Positions 12,366-25,540 of a stretch of DNA of 64,000 nucleotides are shown piece by piece; the stretch's first letter is position 1, and each line of letters opens with the position of its first letter. The DNA is from Cyathus striatus. Its lineage: Eukaryota > Basidiomycota > Agaricomycetes > Agaricales > Nidulariaceae. The notes beneath the pieces are model-generated. The model made no database searches. It was not told the origin of the DNA and saw nothing but the letters and a program-made list of their open reading frames with translations. The translations under genes were made by a program, and so were the position numbers. The DNA is taken from contig JAOVFP010000003.1 in assembly GCA_025738555.1 (NCBI GenBank), positions 682,001 through 746,000 on the forward strand, given 5' to 3'.

Positions 12366-13480
12366 TGTCAGCTAATATGATCATGAAAAGCCCTGGTTTT
12401 TTTGATCACCATGATCATAAAAGCCAGGGCTTTTTTTGATCACCTACTATTGTATATTTACTAATGAATATATGGGTTACTAATGAATGTCATGGTGATC
12501 ATAGGTGATCATGCCATGTTTTCAAGTGCATATTAGATAGTATGTCATTTCAAGTGTGTATTCACTTATTATTACTACTAAGTATTCTGGAGGTGATCAT
12601 AAGTGATCATAGGTCATTTCAAGCACATATTCACTTATTATTACTACTAATCATTCTGGAGGTGATCATAGGTGATCATAGGTCATTTCAAGTGTGTCTT
12701 CACTTATTATTACTACTAATCCTTCTGGAGGTGATCATAGGTGCATTTCAAGCACATATTCACTTATTATTATTACTAATTATTCTGGAGGTGATCATAG
12801 GTGATCATAGGTCATTTCAAGCACATATTCATTTATTGTTACTACTAATCATTCTGGAGGTGATCATATGTGATCATAGGTCATTTCAAGCATGTATTTA
12901 CTTATTATTACTACTAATGATTCTGGAGGTGATCATAGGTGATCATAAGTGCATTTCAAACACATATTCACTTATTATTACTACTTATCATTCTGGAGGT
13001 GATCATAGGTAATCATAGGTCATTTCAAGCACATATTCACTTATTATTACTACTAATGATTCTGGAGGCGATCATAGGTGATCATAGGTGCATTTCAAAC
13101 ACATATTCACTTATTATTACTACTTATCATTCTGGAGGTGATCATAGGTGATCATAGATCATTTCAAGCATGTATTTACTTATTATTACTACTAATGATT
13201 CTGGAGGTGATCATAGGTGATCATAGGTGCATTTCAAGCACATATTCACTTATTATTACTACTAATGATTCTGGAGGTGATCATAGGTGATCATAGGTGC
13301 ATTTCAAGCACATATTCACTTATTATTACTACTAATGATTCTGGAGGTGATCATAGGTGATCATAGGTCATTTCAAGCATGTATTCACTTATAATTAATA
13401 CTAGTGATTCTGGAGGTGATTATAGATGATCATGCCTTATTTTTAAGTGCATATTAGCTTATTATTGGTACTAATAAACA
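12366..13480. repeat. Left terminal arm of the KDZ element, with satellite array
   Basis: About 12-13 copies of a ~69-bp unit with the core TGATCATAGGTGATCATAGG followed by CATTTCAAGCACATATTCAC and TTATTATTACTACTAAT. The arm starts with the terminal hairpin at 12383-12442. The long hydrophobic frames that run through it come from the repeat length and are not a protein. TGATCA is itself palindromic, so each unit offers paired candidate binding sites. Confidence 0.85.
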
Positions 13481-13589
13481 GTCACATGCCAACAATTTAT
13501 ATTGTAGTATTGATATAATGGAAAAAGTACATGAGGCATATATACATATATTCTGAACTATACTAGAACTATGTTTGTTGGCATTATTT

Positions 13590-16500
13590 CTAACCTACTT
13601 GATCAAATAGATCCAAATTATCTTCAAATGTTGCATCTTGCTCATCTTCCCAATCTTCTTCACTATCATCACTAACTTCTTCCTCTGAGCTTTCAGAGCT
13701 AGATTTGGCATGTGAAGATAAAAGTACATTTGATGTAATATATTTTTTACTCCAATCTGGCATGTAGTTGTCTCTTTGGAAAGCAGGTAGCCACCACTCA
13801 GCACTGCTCTTAGCTAACATCTTACAAATTGATGCTTGCTTTAAAGCATATGCCATAACACCTTGTTTTATATCAGAACCAATATTTTTTTCATTGTTTC
13901 TTGTTTTGCATATGTTTCCCCACCATTTTTCTTTCCACTCATAATATTGAATAATACGTCTCATCTCCTCTCTAAGAATATGTAATTCTTCCAACCATCT
14001 GTCTCTTCTGGCATGAGATTTTGCCCATTCCACTCTTAAACTATCATTTACTTCATTTTCACTATTATCTCCCTTGGAAGATGTGCGAGATACAAGCCAT
14101 ATCCATGACATTACATGTCGACCATTGCTTGATGAATTATTAGGTTCATATTCTGGTCCTTTCAAATCCTCTTTTTTAAGCTCAAGTAAATATTCTTTCC
14201 ATTCTCCATTTGGATCAAGTTTAGCCACTGCTGAACGTGCCAATCGATATTGATCAGCATAAACTTTTACTCTTGCTTTATATTTTGCATGCAACTTCCG
14301 CATGCAAGTATTTGACTTATTTCCAGTTCCAGATGTATTAAGCCTCTTAAATAACCGCACAGTTGATGTTATTCGTAAATGGCGTCGAATTTCAGCTAAT
14401 GTATCATGGGCTAGTGCAAGCCTTAATTTTAGTTCTGAATCAGCTGCTTTTTTTATTTCTGAGTTAGCATGTAATTGAATTGGAAGAGATGAAGGAAGAT
14501 ATAATGGAAGTAACTTAGTTTTAATGTTGTCACCACTATTATTAATTGATGTGGATGCTAATAGATCAGCTACTTCTGGCATATAGACTATTTGAACTTC
14601 TTGCCAGTTTTTAATGCGTGTGCTAAGAGCAATGCATTTTTCTTCAATATCAGCTAACTTAGTTGATGTTGGTTTATTTCCCAGCTTTGAAATCTCAAGT
14701 TTAAGTTTAAATCTATTAAATAATGTCAGTTTCTGTACAGTTCTTGTAACTTTTGACATACTGTTGCTCTTCCAACCCAAACCCAACAAGTAAAAGTTTT
14801 GTCAAGGTCATTTTATGTTTTGGGGTGATTCCTTTTTTAGCATCTGAAGCTTCTTCATGTGTAAGCTCAAGTCTCACATCTTGCAAAGTGGTTGCTTAAC
14901 AATATATTAGCTTCATTTTAGTATAAAATTTTAACTTACTGCACTCTGGTTCATCATATGGATTTGGATTGGTGTGGTCAAGATTCCATGCTATAAGTTG
15001 AGACTCCCACTTAGCTGTGACACTAGGTAGAAATGTAGCATTGAATTTATCAAATATATCTTTTTGCTTTTTACTCATTTGAACAGCTTCATTATATTTT
15101 TTAAGAAAAAGTTTGCCTATAGTAATCAATTCATATATATATCACATAGCAAAGTAAAACACTAACGAAAGCCAATTGACTTTTGAAAGTTCCAGTCAGT
15201 CCAATGGTCATTGAGCACTTCATGACGTGCTGCTGGACCCATTTCACGTGTACTTGGACGAAGATGATTGCTACTGGACCAAGTAGTTTCAACTTCCTCC
15301 CCACAAGTTCTACCAGCCCCTGGCATATATGCCAATGCAAAATTACTACAACATGAACTTCCATGACCATTTATATGCCAAGAAGGAACTCCAACATCAA
15401 TCTTTGTATTTGGAGAAACTCTCATAGACTCAGGGTATGAATTTATTCGTTGCCATAAATTTTTTGACCACTGACATCCAATATCATATGTGATCATAAT
15501 CCATGGAAGATTAACACTAGCAAGTGTTGAAAGTAAAATGTAGTCAATGTTGCAGTATCTATCAAGGTTATAAATATTAAAATTGTAATGGTTAACAATT
15601 TATACTTGCCGTTCCCCTTTCTGTAAATCACCAGCACCATTAGGGCGAATTAAGGTATGTCTGGAACAAATTACAAGTCCTGTTCCAGTCACTGAATGAC
15701 CTGGAGCTGAGTGTATTCCAGCTTGAAGAATTGCATCATGAGCTGAATCACAAGTGTTGATCTATTGAAATTTATTAGATTTGTGTAAAGAAAAGGCATA
15801 TTACATACTTCTGGATTTTCAATGTGATTTCCAAGGTGTTCTTGATAACTTTTATCTTCAACAAAAGGACCCCACCCAGGCATGAGCTCAATGTCCTGAA
15901 TGCCACGCTCCTTGCAGCTCAACTTAAAATTTGCATCAATTGCCAAATACATAGCATACAAATATCTTTAAAATAATTAATTAAATCACTTCAAGTATGA
16001 TAAACTAGGCATACCTCATTGATTCTGTTGTTTCCCAGCCCTCAGGAAGATTTTTCTCAGGATGAGGACATGCAGGGCATTCCACTGTAAGCTCCCCTAA
16101 CTTTGTACCCATAATACCCTCAGTAGATTGACCTCGGCCACCTCGCTTACACATGAAAAGAATTCTCCACATTCGTACTATATTTCTAAATTCATTGTAG
16201 CAATTCTATAAATATGTTAGTACATGTGCAGTTTGAAAGTTTTATCTTTACTGCTCACAATTTCATTTTCCAACTTGCACTTATCAGTTTTCCGGCAAAG
16301 GGTATAGTACCAGTCATACAAAGAAGTCTTTCCTTGCTGTGTAAGTTCATGGAATGTTTCAAGGCATTCAAATGTAACTACAGTTTGAGGTCTTACAAAA
16401 CTTGCTGGAAACAAATGAGCCCGCAATAATTGTGTATATTGTGAAATGGGTTCAGGTCTGCAATTACAGAATGAAATTGAAACAGAATGAACTCCAGTGA

Positions 16501-17550
16501 TATCAACAACAATCATATTGGTTGTAGCACTGTCTGCATTCAAACAGGCTGCTCCTCCATATCCAAGTTGAATTTTAAGTCCAATATTTTTAAGTGATTC
16601 CTTCACAAAATATTGCCCATTCCACTTCTGAGAAGTTGTAAGCTTTAAATAATACACAGTAATAAGCAATCTATCTCACCTCTACTCTGTGAAGTGGTAA
16701 ATGTGTATGTTCTCTTTTCATACAATTTTTGCATCGTAGTAAACCTCCATGAAAGCAATCAATGCATTTATAAATACCACTTTCTTTCTCACACACTGAA
16801 CAATTTTCTTCATTGATATAATCTCCCTTGCCATCATGGCGAAGAAGTTCATCAAGAAATACATCTCTAAATTTCAACCACTCTGTTAGTTTTGCCTATG
16901 TAATTGATTTAGCTGCTTTGTTACATTATTCAATTTTTTCTGCTTACCGATGATTTTTGATTACGTTGCCGCTTAGGTTGTGAGGACTGATCATGACTGG
17001 ATTCAACTACTAATATCTGTTCTTCATGATGATCATCAATCTCCATTTCCTGAAATGACTGCTCATTATTTTGTGTTATAGTCTCTTCCAGTACAGAATG
17101 CTCAATAGTACGCTTTCTCTGTGACACCTTTTCAATTTTGTTCTTGCTTTGGCCTTCTTTAATAACAATTGATGAGATGTGTGATGTTCTGTGAGCTGCA
17201 CTAGCAGTTTTATTCCTTTTTAATACTTGACTTGATTTGTTTGCACCAACTGTAAATGATGTGATACGAGATAAAGTATGAGCTGAGCCTGTGCTAGTGC
17301 CTTGATTTTGACTTAATGTCTGACTTGATTCACCCACACCAGTAGTATGTGATGTAGCATGGGATGAGGGATATGGCACACTAGAGCTTTTATTTTGATT
17401 TAATGCTTGGGCAGATTCATGAGATTGAGCAGTTGGATGGAACTGAATAGAAATATTAGAAGATCTTGCACTTGATGAACTCCGTAACCGTTTTTGACTA
17501 GTTGCTGATCCTTCAGGTGCACTTGAAGAACCACGACGCTTTCGAGCCAT
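13590..17550 (-). CDS. KDZ transposase with CxC2 cysteine cluster, intact
   Basis: Ten exons (minus strand): 17550-16948, 16895-16680, 16627-16259, 16205-16015, 15965-15809, 15761-15610, 15558-15167, 15116-14940, 14894-14762, 14712-13590. These sum to 3,513 nt, exactly 1,171 codons with stop, and all phases agree. A Ser-rich basic N-terminus is followed by the CxC2 cluster (CSVCEKE, CIDC, CKNC) at ~225-265. The segment ECPACPHP comes next, then the RNase-H-like core: DANFKL (Asp ~470), YDIGCQW (Asp ~588), HINGHGSSCCSNF, and GEEVETTW (Glu ~650-653). A helical region and an acidic tail end the protein. The sixth intron uses a GC donor, supported by the conserved join GERYCNIDY. The family cuts and pastes KDZ transposons. 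No lesion was found, so activity is plausible but unproven. Confidence 0.93.
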
Positions 17551-18539
17551 TATAATAACAGACAGTGGGTGATAGGAAGAAATAGAGTGGACAGTGAGTG
17601 ATTGAGTGAAAGGAAGAGTTCAAAAATATGCAATGTTCATTTTATAATGTTTGCACCAATTTCATGCATGTACCTTTAGACCTTTGGTATGTCTTTGAAA
17701 CCCCCCTATCCATATCACGCGGTCGATAGCAAGTGAAAATTTGCAACGTTTCTGCCAAGTTTGCACTGGTATGTCTTCGAAATTCCCTTACCCATGTAAT
17801 CATGATGCGGTCGATATCAAAGTAGACCAAATGACCCTCATCTATCAGACCACGAGGCGCTAGTGTGCACACAGCTTCTTTGATAAGGCGTACTAAAGCG
17901 AAGGGTCAGAATATATTAATAGGCCTCGATCAATCAGAAAGGTCACCGGGCGATGCCACCTGTCGATGCCATGTGTCGTGTCTGTGCATGTCAACACGTC
18001 AGTGAAGAGCTTTCATTCCCACTGCACATGTGGATTTTACGACTCACCCCCCACTCTGGCCTCTTCACTATCACCCCCTTACACTGTATTGTTCACTGTC
18101 ACCTCCAGACCGAGTGCACGAACGACACGGCAAACGCACTCTATTCGGACGATATGTAAGAATGCTTTCTCCCTCTCCCCTCCTTCCTCGCTAATCTACA
18201 TTATACATAGAAATTGATAAGAACAAGAGACTCGTATAGTATGTCCCTCTCTCCCTTCTCTCCCGCCATTATACAAGATACTAACACAGCATGATACCAG
18301 CCCACCAAAAACAAAACCCATCTCAACAATTGATAACCCATTTTATGACAGCATACCCTGCATTACAGCAAAATAGAAGTGCATGCAGCTCCGTGCGCAT
18401 GAATAGGCGCAGTGGGAGAGGGAGGAGAGGGAGGAGGAAGGCGCATAGGAGTGCTAAAAAGTTCATTTGTTTCTATTTTTTCTCGCTTCAAGAAAGGATA
18501 TGCTGATAATTATATGATAGGAACATGAAACTGTTAAGC

Positions 18540-18970
18540 TTCGGTGCAGATGAAGAAGCAGATGTACCGTCCTCCTCAAGTCTCCCTCCTGCCGCCATTA
18601 TGGAGAACGGAACCCCCTCTCGATTCCTGTCCCCCTCTTGCCGCTGTTTATCTGCTGGCGTATGTATGGACAATTGAAACTCGATAATCTGTCCCTCGCT
18701 CTCGAGTCTTTCCCATCTCATGGCTGTTTATCTGGTGGCGTATAGACAGAGAACATAAACTCGACGCTCTGTCTCTCTCGAGTCTCCCGTCTCACAGCTG
18801 TTCATCTCCTGGCATATGTACAGAGAATGGAATCTTGAAGCTCGATCCCTCTCGAGTCTCCTCCCTTTCACTGTCGGTACATTGAATGGAATCGAAGCTC
18901 GACCTCTTGACCTCTCGCTGTTGTTTCTCCCGGCATACATACGAAGAATGGAATCTTGAAGATGTATGTG
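18540..18970. repeat. Degenerate tandem repeat, ~75-100-bp units
   Basis: Four to five imperfect units share the order CTCTCGAGTCTC, then GCTGTT(T/C)ATCTC and TGGC(G/A)TAT, then AGAGAATGGAATCTTGAAG. The chance minus-strand frame across it is not supported as a protein. Confidence 0.55.
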
Positions 18971-19511
18971 TACATGTGCTGAATCCGACGAAGTTCCATC
19001 ACCGTTGAGTGTCACGCCTCTCACCGCCTGTTTTCTCTCCTTCACAAAGTGCATCATTCGGCTTGGTGTCAAAGGCAGGGGGGCTGGGAAGCTGGTACGT
19101 TTCTCTTCACCCCCTTGTCCCCTTTCTTTTTTCGTTCTCTCTTTCCACCAGTTCTTCATTATAAACTCGTCTCCTTTGTTTCTCCCTTTGTTCCTTTCAT
19201 TTTGTAACCCTGAAGCTAACGGTCTTTGAAGGCAGAGTGCTACTATGCATGTGTATCAGAAGGACAATATGGGAAGCGTGGAATGACATGAGGGGGATAT
19301 GTAGCTATAGCCTATCGTGGAGGAAGTACTGGTGTTTCCCAGTATAATACTCATAATTCGATTATTCCTTTTATTTTCACTTTTATATCTAATTGACTAT
19401 TCATACTGACTACAACCTACTATATTTTCATTTATATTTACCCAATTTTGCTTCACGCCATCCAGTGCATTGGGTTTTGTGCTCCCTTTCTTATTTTCGA
19501 TGGACTTAGAG

Positions 19512-19760
19512 ACTCCGCGCGGCTTAACCAAATATTGGGAAGTCGATGCCAAACACCACGTGACTTTGCCTACGCGCTGTCGTGTCGCTTTCAACACGTC
19601 TCGATTATTCCTCTGTTTTACTTATGGCTTTTCTCCATCTTCTCACTATCTAGGCCTCGAACCTTCGCCCTCAAAATTGTGTAAGGCAAAGTTTGGATCT
19701 TCTTGGCACAGTGCGCCCACCGGACTGCTCAAAGGCTAGGGTTTAGGGTTAACCACCCAC
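19512..19760. repeat. Diverged direct repeat, copy 1 (partner at 25094)
   Basis: Shares with 25094-25350 the ordered blocks GCTT(A/G)ACCAAATAT, GGAAGTC, TGCCAAACA, CACGTG and CAACACGTCTC, then a CTAG(G/A)G...TTAGGG(G)TT stretch. The two copies flank the orphan gene at 22.3-24.7 kb in the same orientation. They could be remnants of LTRs or of a duplicated promoter. I see no primer-binding site or polyprotein. Confidence 0.4.
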
Positions 19761-22287
19761 TCGTTACCCTCTTTCTTCCTCAAGACTTTTGCATTGGCGA
19801 CGACTCAAGACCGGACATTCAATCACTGGAGTGCAGCAACCGGACTGCTGCTCTCTGCTTATATCTTTATCGTTGGTGGAAGGATCTTCATGTCGAGGTT
19901 TTGGGACAATAATTATCTGTTGGTCTTGATTCCTTCTGATCATCTTTCAATCTTTCCTCTTATATTTCTTTACCCTCTTTCATTATCGCTCGTATATCTA
20001 GGTATTGTCTTTGTCACTGTAATTACGAGTACTCCGATGGCCGAAGGACCTCGCTGAGCACCCCACTGCCATCCATATGCATGTTGAGCCGCAGCCTAGC
20101 CCACTGCACTGCTACCTTGGGGAGGGTAGCAGTTTTCTCGCCTTTGCTCCAGCGTCATGATTCGTAGTTGCGTCCAGTGTGTGTAGCCACGTAGTTCGTA
20201 GGTCCTAAAGGGTGTTCGTAGCGGTGAGCTCTATTAATTCTTTTTTATATATAAATGAACGGTCTCTTACTACCATATCTTCTTTACCTTACTGAATTCC
20301 ATTTTTGTTTGCATTATCATTCTTTTTTTTATACATTTCACGCTCCTTCATGTACCTATTCCATATTCTGGGCTCTGGCAACGTGAGAGGACGCGTGTGC
20401 TATTCCTTTCACCATGCCATACATATATATAGTTTAGGAAACACTTACGGGAAGTTCACCTCCCTTTTGGACGTCATCTTTGCGTGCGCCCACTAAGTTT
20501 AACTGAGCTAAGAAGTCGATTGGAAGTGTCAACACCACACCGCTACTGGGAATCTGTCGAACTAAGTGTTCGACTTACTGTTAATTCACTAAATACTCTA
20601 TTCTAGGATTAGTGTGTACCGCCTACTAGGCCAGGTGCGACGCTCGCCACACATCTTCAAGTTATCTCCTCCACACTATGGGAGGCCGTTTGGTGGCATG
20701 GAGCATCGTGTTAGTAAGAGAGATAAGTTTTCAATAACATATGTTGTATATCAGTAGTAAATATAACGATTATTTTCTTTCTTTCGTTTTACCCAAGTTT
20801 TACGATGAGGAAAATGTGTTCTATATATGTATGGTCCACATACATTGTAATGAAAGCCAGAGGTTTAAAATTATGAAGTATAAGTGAAGTTCCCGACATG
20901 AGATTCCAATGATTGTTCTAGTGCAGCACATACATAAGATCCATAGTTACACTATCAGGCAGTTTCATACTGTCCAAAGATATGGGCACTATATCTGCGG
21001 TAACAGCTACAATGTCAATTCACTGACTTTCGGAAAGTGTGTTCCAGGTGCTGCTATCGAGCCAATAACTTAGACAACCTCAACAACCTAAACTTAAGTC
21101 TCAACAGCTCCCAACTAATGCGACGACTAGCCAATAGCAACAAACGGTTTGACCGGCTGCACTGTTGGGGGTCCCTGGCACAGTTCTTACCAACAGACAT
21201 CCCAGTTAAAGCAGCTTTGGTCTTTGCAGAGCAGTTTTTACTACTACTATGTTCTAATTATGATTTTTGTTACATGAAGGAGACTAGTAACTACTTATTG
21301 CAAATATTCTGCAGAACAAAGTCGATATGACTCTGCTCCATTTCGGAGGCTCTGAAGCAAGCTCACATTGAAGTTCAAACTGGAAAAAATAAGTCAGCTC
21401 CTGGATTTGGAGGCTGAATGCTTCCACTTAACACACCATGGTGCAGTAACCCAACAATCCCTTCAATGATAGAAGCCGAAGCCATTCAACCATCTAATCA
21501 ATGTTATCTCACACATCTGAAGACGTTCCAGATACGATTACGTAATCACGCATCACGCTGAAATAACGCGTCCATACGCATTCCACTCGTCTCAACTTAT
21601 CCTCCTCTCCCCGCTCGCCCTGTCCTGCACTTTCCTCAAAATGTACATCTTCGTGCACCGCTCCGACACCATACCCAGTTCTAGGGATCGTTTCGACTCA
21701 CCAAGACCTCCCTGCCGCCACTCGCAGTCCAAACCCTGAGTTTTGACATCGGAAACTTTACATGAACTCAACACTATTCCTTATAGTGGACTCCCCGAAC
21801 TACCTCCAATTTATTCGTCATGTTTCAGCTATGTTACACTATTTATTATTCATTTTAATCCGAGATCGTCGCTCACTAGTGTCCCAGAGTGACCTACTCT
21901 TTTCTGGTTTAGTTGTTCGCTGTATTTTCTACAGCTTGGCTAATCAACTTTTACACCATCTCATACTCGAAGTCTAAGTCTACAACACCATCTCAACCGT
22001 CTCACCATTCACTTTCCCAATTTAATGCTTATGCCATCGCTCATTTTCTCTAGAACTTCATATTGAAGTTCTATCCCTCTCGTTACATCGCAAACTCTCA
22101 TTTTACCGCTCTGACTCCTTTCCCCTCACGTTAGAACACCCCAGTCAGACGAACATCTCGACGACTCACAATATTTGTCTTTGTGAGGTACGCTCAACCG
22201 CACTTTCACCTCTTCAACCACATACCCCCTTCCACATTGACATCATTCACAACACCCATAGACTTCATACTTCTATGGTAACATACC

Positions 22288-24727
22288 ATGCCGTGTTCAT
22301 GGACAACAAAAGGGCAACGACTATGGCTTGATGCTAGATTACCTGGGTTTATTGATGCAAAGGCCAATGGTATGACAACACGTTGGCTCGCAGACTTATA
22401 CGTCAATTACTTGCAACAGTGGGGTATGCCAACTCCAAGCAAGAGGGAAAAGTGTGAGTGGGGTGCAAATGCAAAGAATAATAAGTGGATGAAGAGGTGC
22501 AAAGTAAGTGACAGCACTTAAGAAACATTATTCATACTTGTAGACTCACAATTTTGCGCAATCATAGCAACTGAGCAGGTGGTTTCGTAACAGCATTCGC
22601 GATTCAACTACCCCAATGCGAGGTATTCTCAAACAGTCTGAAAAGCGGACATTACAAGAGTGGCAGGTCTACAGGAACTTATACATCGATTATCTTAAGC
22701 CCTTATTGGAGGACGCATGGCAAAGGTACCTTTCAACATTGCCAGTGAACTCCAAGAATGTGAAGTCACAATTCGAAATCGAGAACACTCTCATTCACCA
22801 CCATTATGCCAATGAAACCGCAGATGTTATAGCAGAAGTCCAAGAAATTCATGCAGCAGCACGCAAAAGAAGCCGGGTAACTATTGATGACATGGATACT
22901 GACAAAGACCGTAACAAATGGTATGAGAAGTAAGTTTACTACAGATAATGTTGAGATTGTAGCTTTTCACTTACATGCAATATGTAGATCAATTAAGCAG
23001 TTGCATGCAACACTTTCTTCAACGATAGAAGAATTTTCGAAGAATACTGGCTGGAAATTCACAGTTTTGGCAGGTGGACCTCGTCCACTTTATGGTGGGG
23101 ATATGGAAACTATGATATAAGTCAATGTTACCTTGGCTTATTGTCTTTCATGGTACTCACCATACACGATCATGCAGTTTTCACTGTGGCATGGATAAAA
23201 ATAACGATACATGGGAATCAAAGATGGGGAGCACTATTTTCGCAAAAGAGGTTAGCGACAAGTTCGATGATTTCCTTCGTGGATGCTTTTGTAAGTACAC
23301 TACAATGTGATTTAATATTATCTGGTGCTTACTTGTGCTAATGAATATGCCCAGCTGTAGATGATTGCAAATCTCGAAGCCTTGAAGGAAGTCTGGGACA
23401 TCGCTCAGTCACACCAACTTCTGCTGGTACTTACGATGGTGACGATGGTGAGGGTGAAGTAGATGAGGAAGCAGGATGTGAATATCAAGCAGTAGGGCCC
23501 ACACTGCCAGCTGTCAGACAGGATACTGCCCCTGATGGCCACTCTATGTCCCAACACCCACCACCGAGTCTCACAAAAACAGTCAAACATTCCAAGAAGT
23601 CAAAGAAAGCCCGGAAAGATCCTTCTGGGATTCTACCTGATGCTCGTCGCAAATATGGACAGCTAGCGTGAGCTGTAATTCTCTTCTTTTCTGTGTACTC
23701 GAGCTAATCACTTGCATCAATTAAATTCATAGAAATACCTCACAGTCACCCAGCCCTGAACCCAACAACAGGAACGAACTTCATACACATGTTCAAAGGT
23801 ACATATGGATTCTAGGTGCTTAGAGTATGTCTTCGTTGTCTGACCATAACTTTCTATTGTACCAGCACCATGCCTCACCAACCTGCCAATGCTGCAAGCA
23901 CAGAGGAAGCCATGTTGTATGTTACAGTCTTCAAGTCTCCTTACCGGATGTTCGGATTAACTTCTTTCACTTGACAGGTATACCGACATTGGCAATGGGG
24001 ATCATTCACCAACGTAAGTCCGATGTCACATAATAAATTTAACCATATATGTATAATTATCTATTTCGGATAGAGATAGCTCGATTGCTGGTGCCGGTGA
24101 TGACATCGAAGCACTACCAGACTATGCGCAACTGTACATTCAGTATCTCTGGGATGTGTCATCAGATGTATGGTGGAGATTGCTTGTCAAAGAATGGAAA
24201 CGATTTGAGTTAATAAGCCCAGACAGAAGTGTAAGTTACCACTTTTACTCACATTTTAATCTTTAATTGTTTTTAATTCTAACATATGATGTAACCAGGC
24301 TTTTCCTACGAAACACCGCCCAAAGGAAATCACTTGGTGGATCAAGAATCATTGAAGCACGAAAGCTATACCAAATATAGTAGTGGCAAAGTTCGGCAGC
24401 ACTTGGACCGAATGGTGGACATCCATTCAGCCTAGTTGGCGTGTCGAAGATGATGGTAACCTAAACAGGTTACCCCTACCGCCTTCTTGTGAATGGGGGC
24501 CATTGTTCCGTGGGGGACCTTTAGGCCTATGCTGTGTAATTATGTCACTGTCCTGGTGGCATAATTCGATTCAAAACACATCAGATAATCGCTCTAAAGT
24601 AGATTTTTGGAATTCTGTCGACGACGTAACATGGATTTTTCAACAAATCGACACACTTCCCACACTTTTGGGAGCTAAGCAGGATATTGACAGTCCCACT
24701 GATTCTAGGAAACCAGCGAAACGGTAA
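22288..24727 (+). pseudogene. Agaricomycete orphan gene (WW..QP..WR family), damaged
   Basis: Multi-exon gene of a family I recognise from mushroom genomes; its function is unknown. Exon 1 reads WLDARLPGFIDAKANG. Exon 2 has RWFRNS and an Arg/Lys-rich end. Then come LAGGPRPLYGG and FHCGMDKNNDTW, a disordered linker (23355-23680), DDIEALPDYAQLYIQYLWD, and finally WTEWWTSIQPSWR and GGPLGLCCVIMSLSWW. Two lesions appear. A TGA at 24353-24355 splits a conserved segment (WWIKNH, stop, STKAIPNI), explainable as CGA to TGA. The donor after GGDMETM reads ATAAGT at 23117 where GTAAGT is expected. Both are C:G to T:A changes. Carried as cargo inside the KDZ element on the strand opposite the transposase. 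Confidence 0.65.
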
Positions 24728-25540
24728 GCACTAACTTCTATCTCCACATAACATTTTTTAAATTTATACATCATTAATAGCGCAAGGAAATAAGTTCTGC
24801 AATGGTATATCTATGATCTCTCCTTTGTATATTTCTTTATTTCATTCTACATCGGCATTAGTTTATGCGTTGTTTTTCTTTTCTTAAACACATTTTAATT
24901 TCGTTTCTTTTAATTCATTTTTCGTTACATTTAGGCTGCCTGAAATATGTTCCTTTTAATTCCTATTCCATACAATAATTCTTATACCGCATTAGCCTGA
25001 TTGAAACACGCCTGCCAATCCCCCCCCAACACCGCCTACACCTACTCGGTATTCACAATTCTTGTCTTATAATAATTACATATACTTTTAATAGACCAGG
25101 CGCAGCTTGACCAAATATACGGAAGTCTTTGCCAAACAACACGTGGCCTGCCTATGCGCTAGTGCATTCCAACTTCCGCTTGCACCTCAACACGTCTCAG
25201 CTACAAACTTTCTGATAATACCCACTGCTTCTGTGTTTTCTCGTCGTACTCAGAATTTACAGGCTGTTCTCGGCATCTTTAAAGTGTTCGGTTTACGACT
25301 ATCGAACGACTCGACAGCTAGAGCTTAGGGGTTTACACGCACTCAACACACCTTTTCCCAGCTCGTTCTAGTCGCACATTCAAGGCAACCACCATAGAAC
25401 GAGGGTAGGGCACTCAGAGTTATCAAAGGACATATTCATCGTTGGAAGGAGCTGGGTTCTGTGCCGAGGGAAAGGGATTAGGTTCGTGTTGATTCCTTTT
25501 TATGTTCTTTTCTACAAATTGCGCACTTTAGATAGATCAT
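24728..25540. other. Gene-free stretch with diverged direct repeat copy 2
   Basis: Contains the partner (25094-25350) of the 19.5-kb repeat. Otherwise no supported gene. Confidence 0.4.

Larger units (their letters stand above)
17551..22287. other. Cargo interior of the KDZ element, mostly gene-free
   Basis: Less AT-rich than the arms. It contains a small duplication (17686-17733 and 17768-17823, sharing TGGTATGTCTT and GCGGTCGATA), a degenerate ~75-100-bp tandem repeat near 18.5-18.97 kb, and a segment at 19512-19760 with a diverged partner at 25.1 kb. Open frames here are short and overlap on both strands. None is convincing. Confidence 0.4.

Noticed and set aside
12542..13290. Long hydrophobic frames (LLLLLIILEVIIGDHR type), also at 28594-29834, 54981-55731 and 58237-58600
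   Set aside because: They come from the 69-bp satellite, whose length is a multiple of three. The same peptide recurs wherever the array occurs, and the array lies in element termini, so these are not proteins.
19738..19758. Telomere-like TTTAGGGTTA
   Set aside because: Fewer than two units and no array, so most likely chance.
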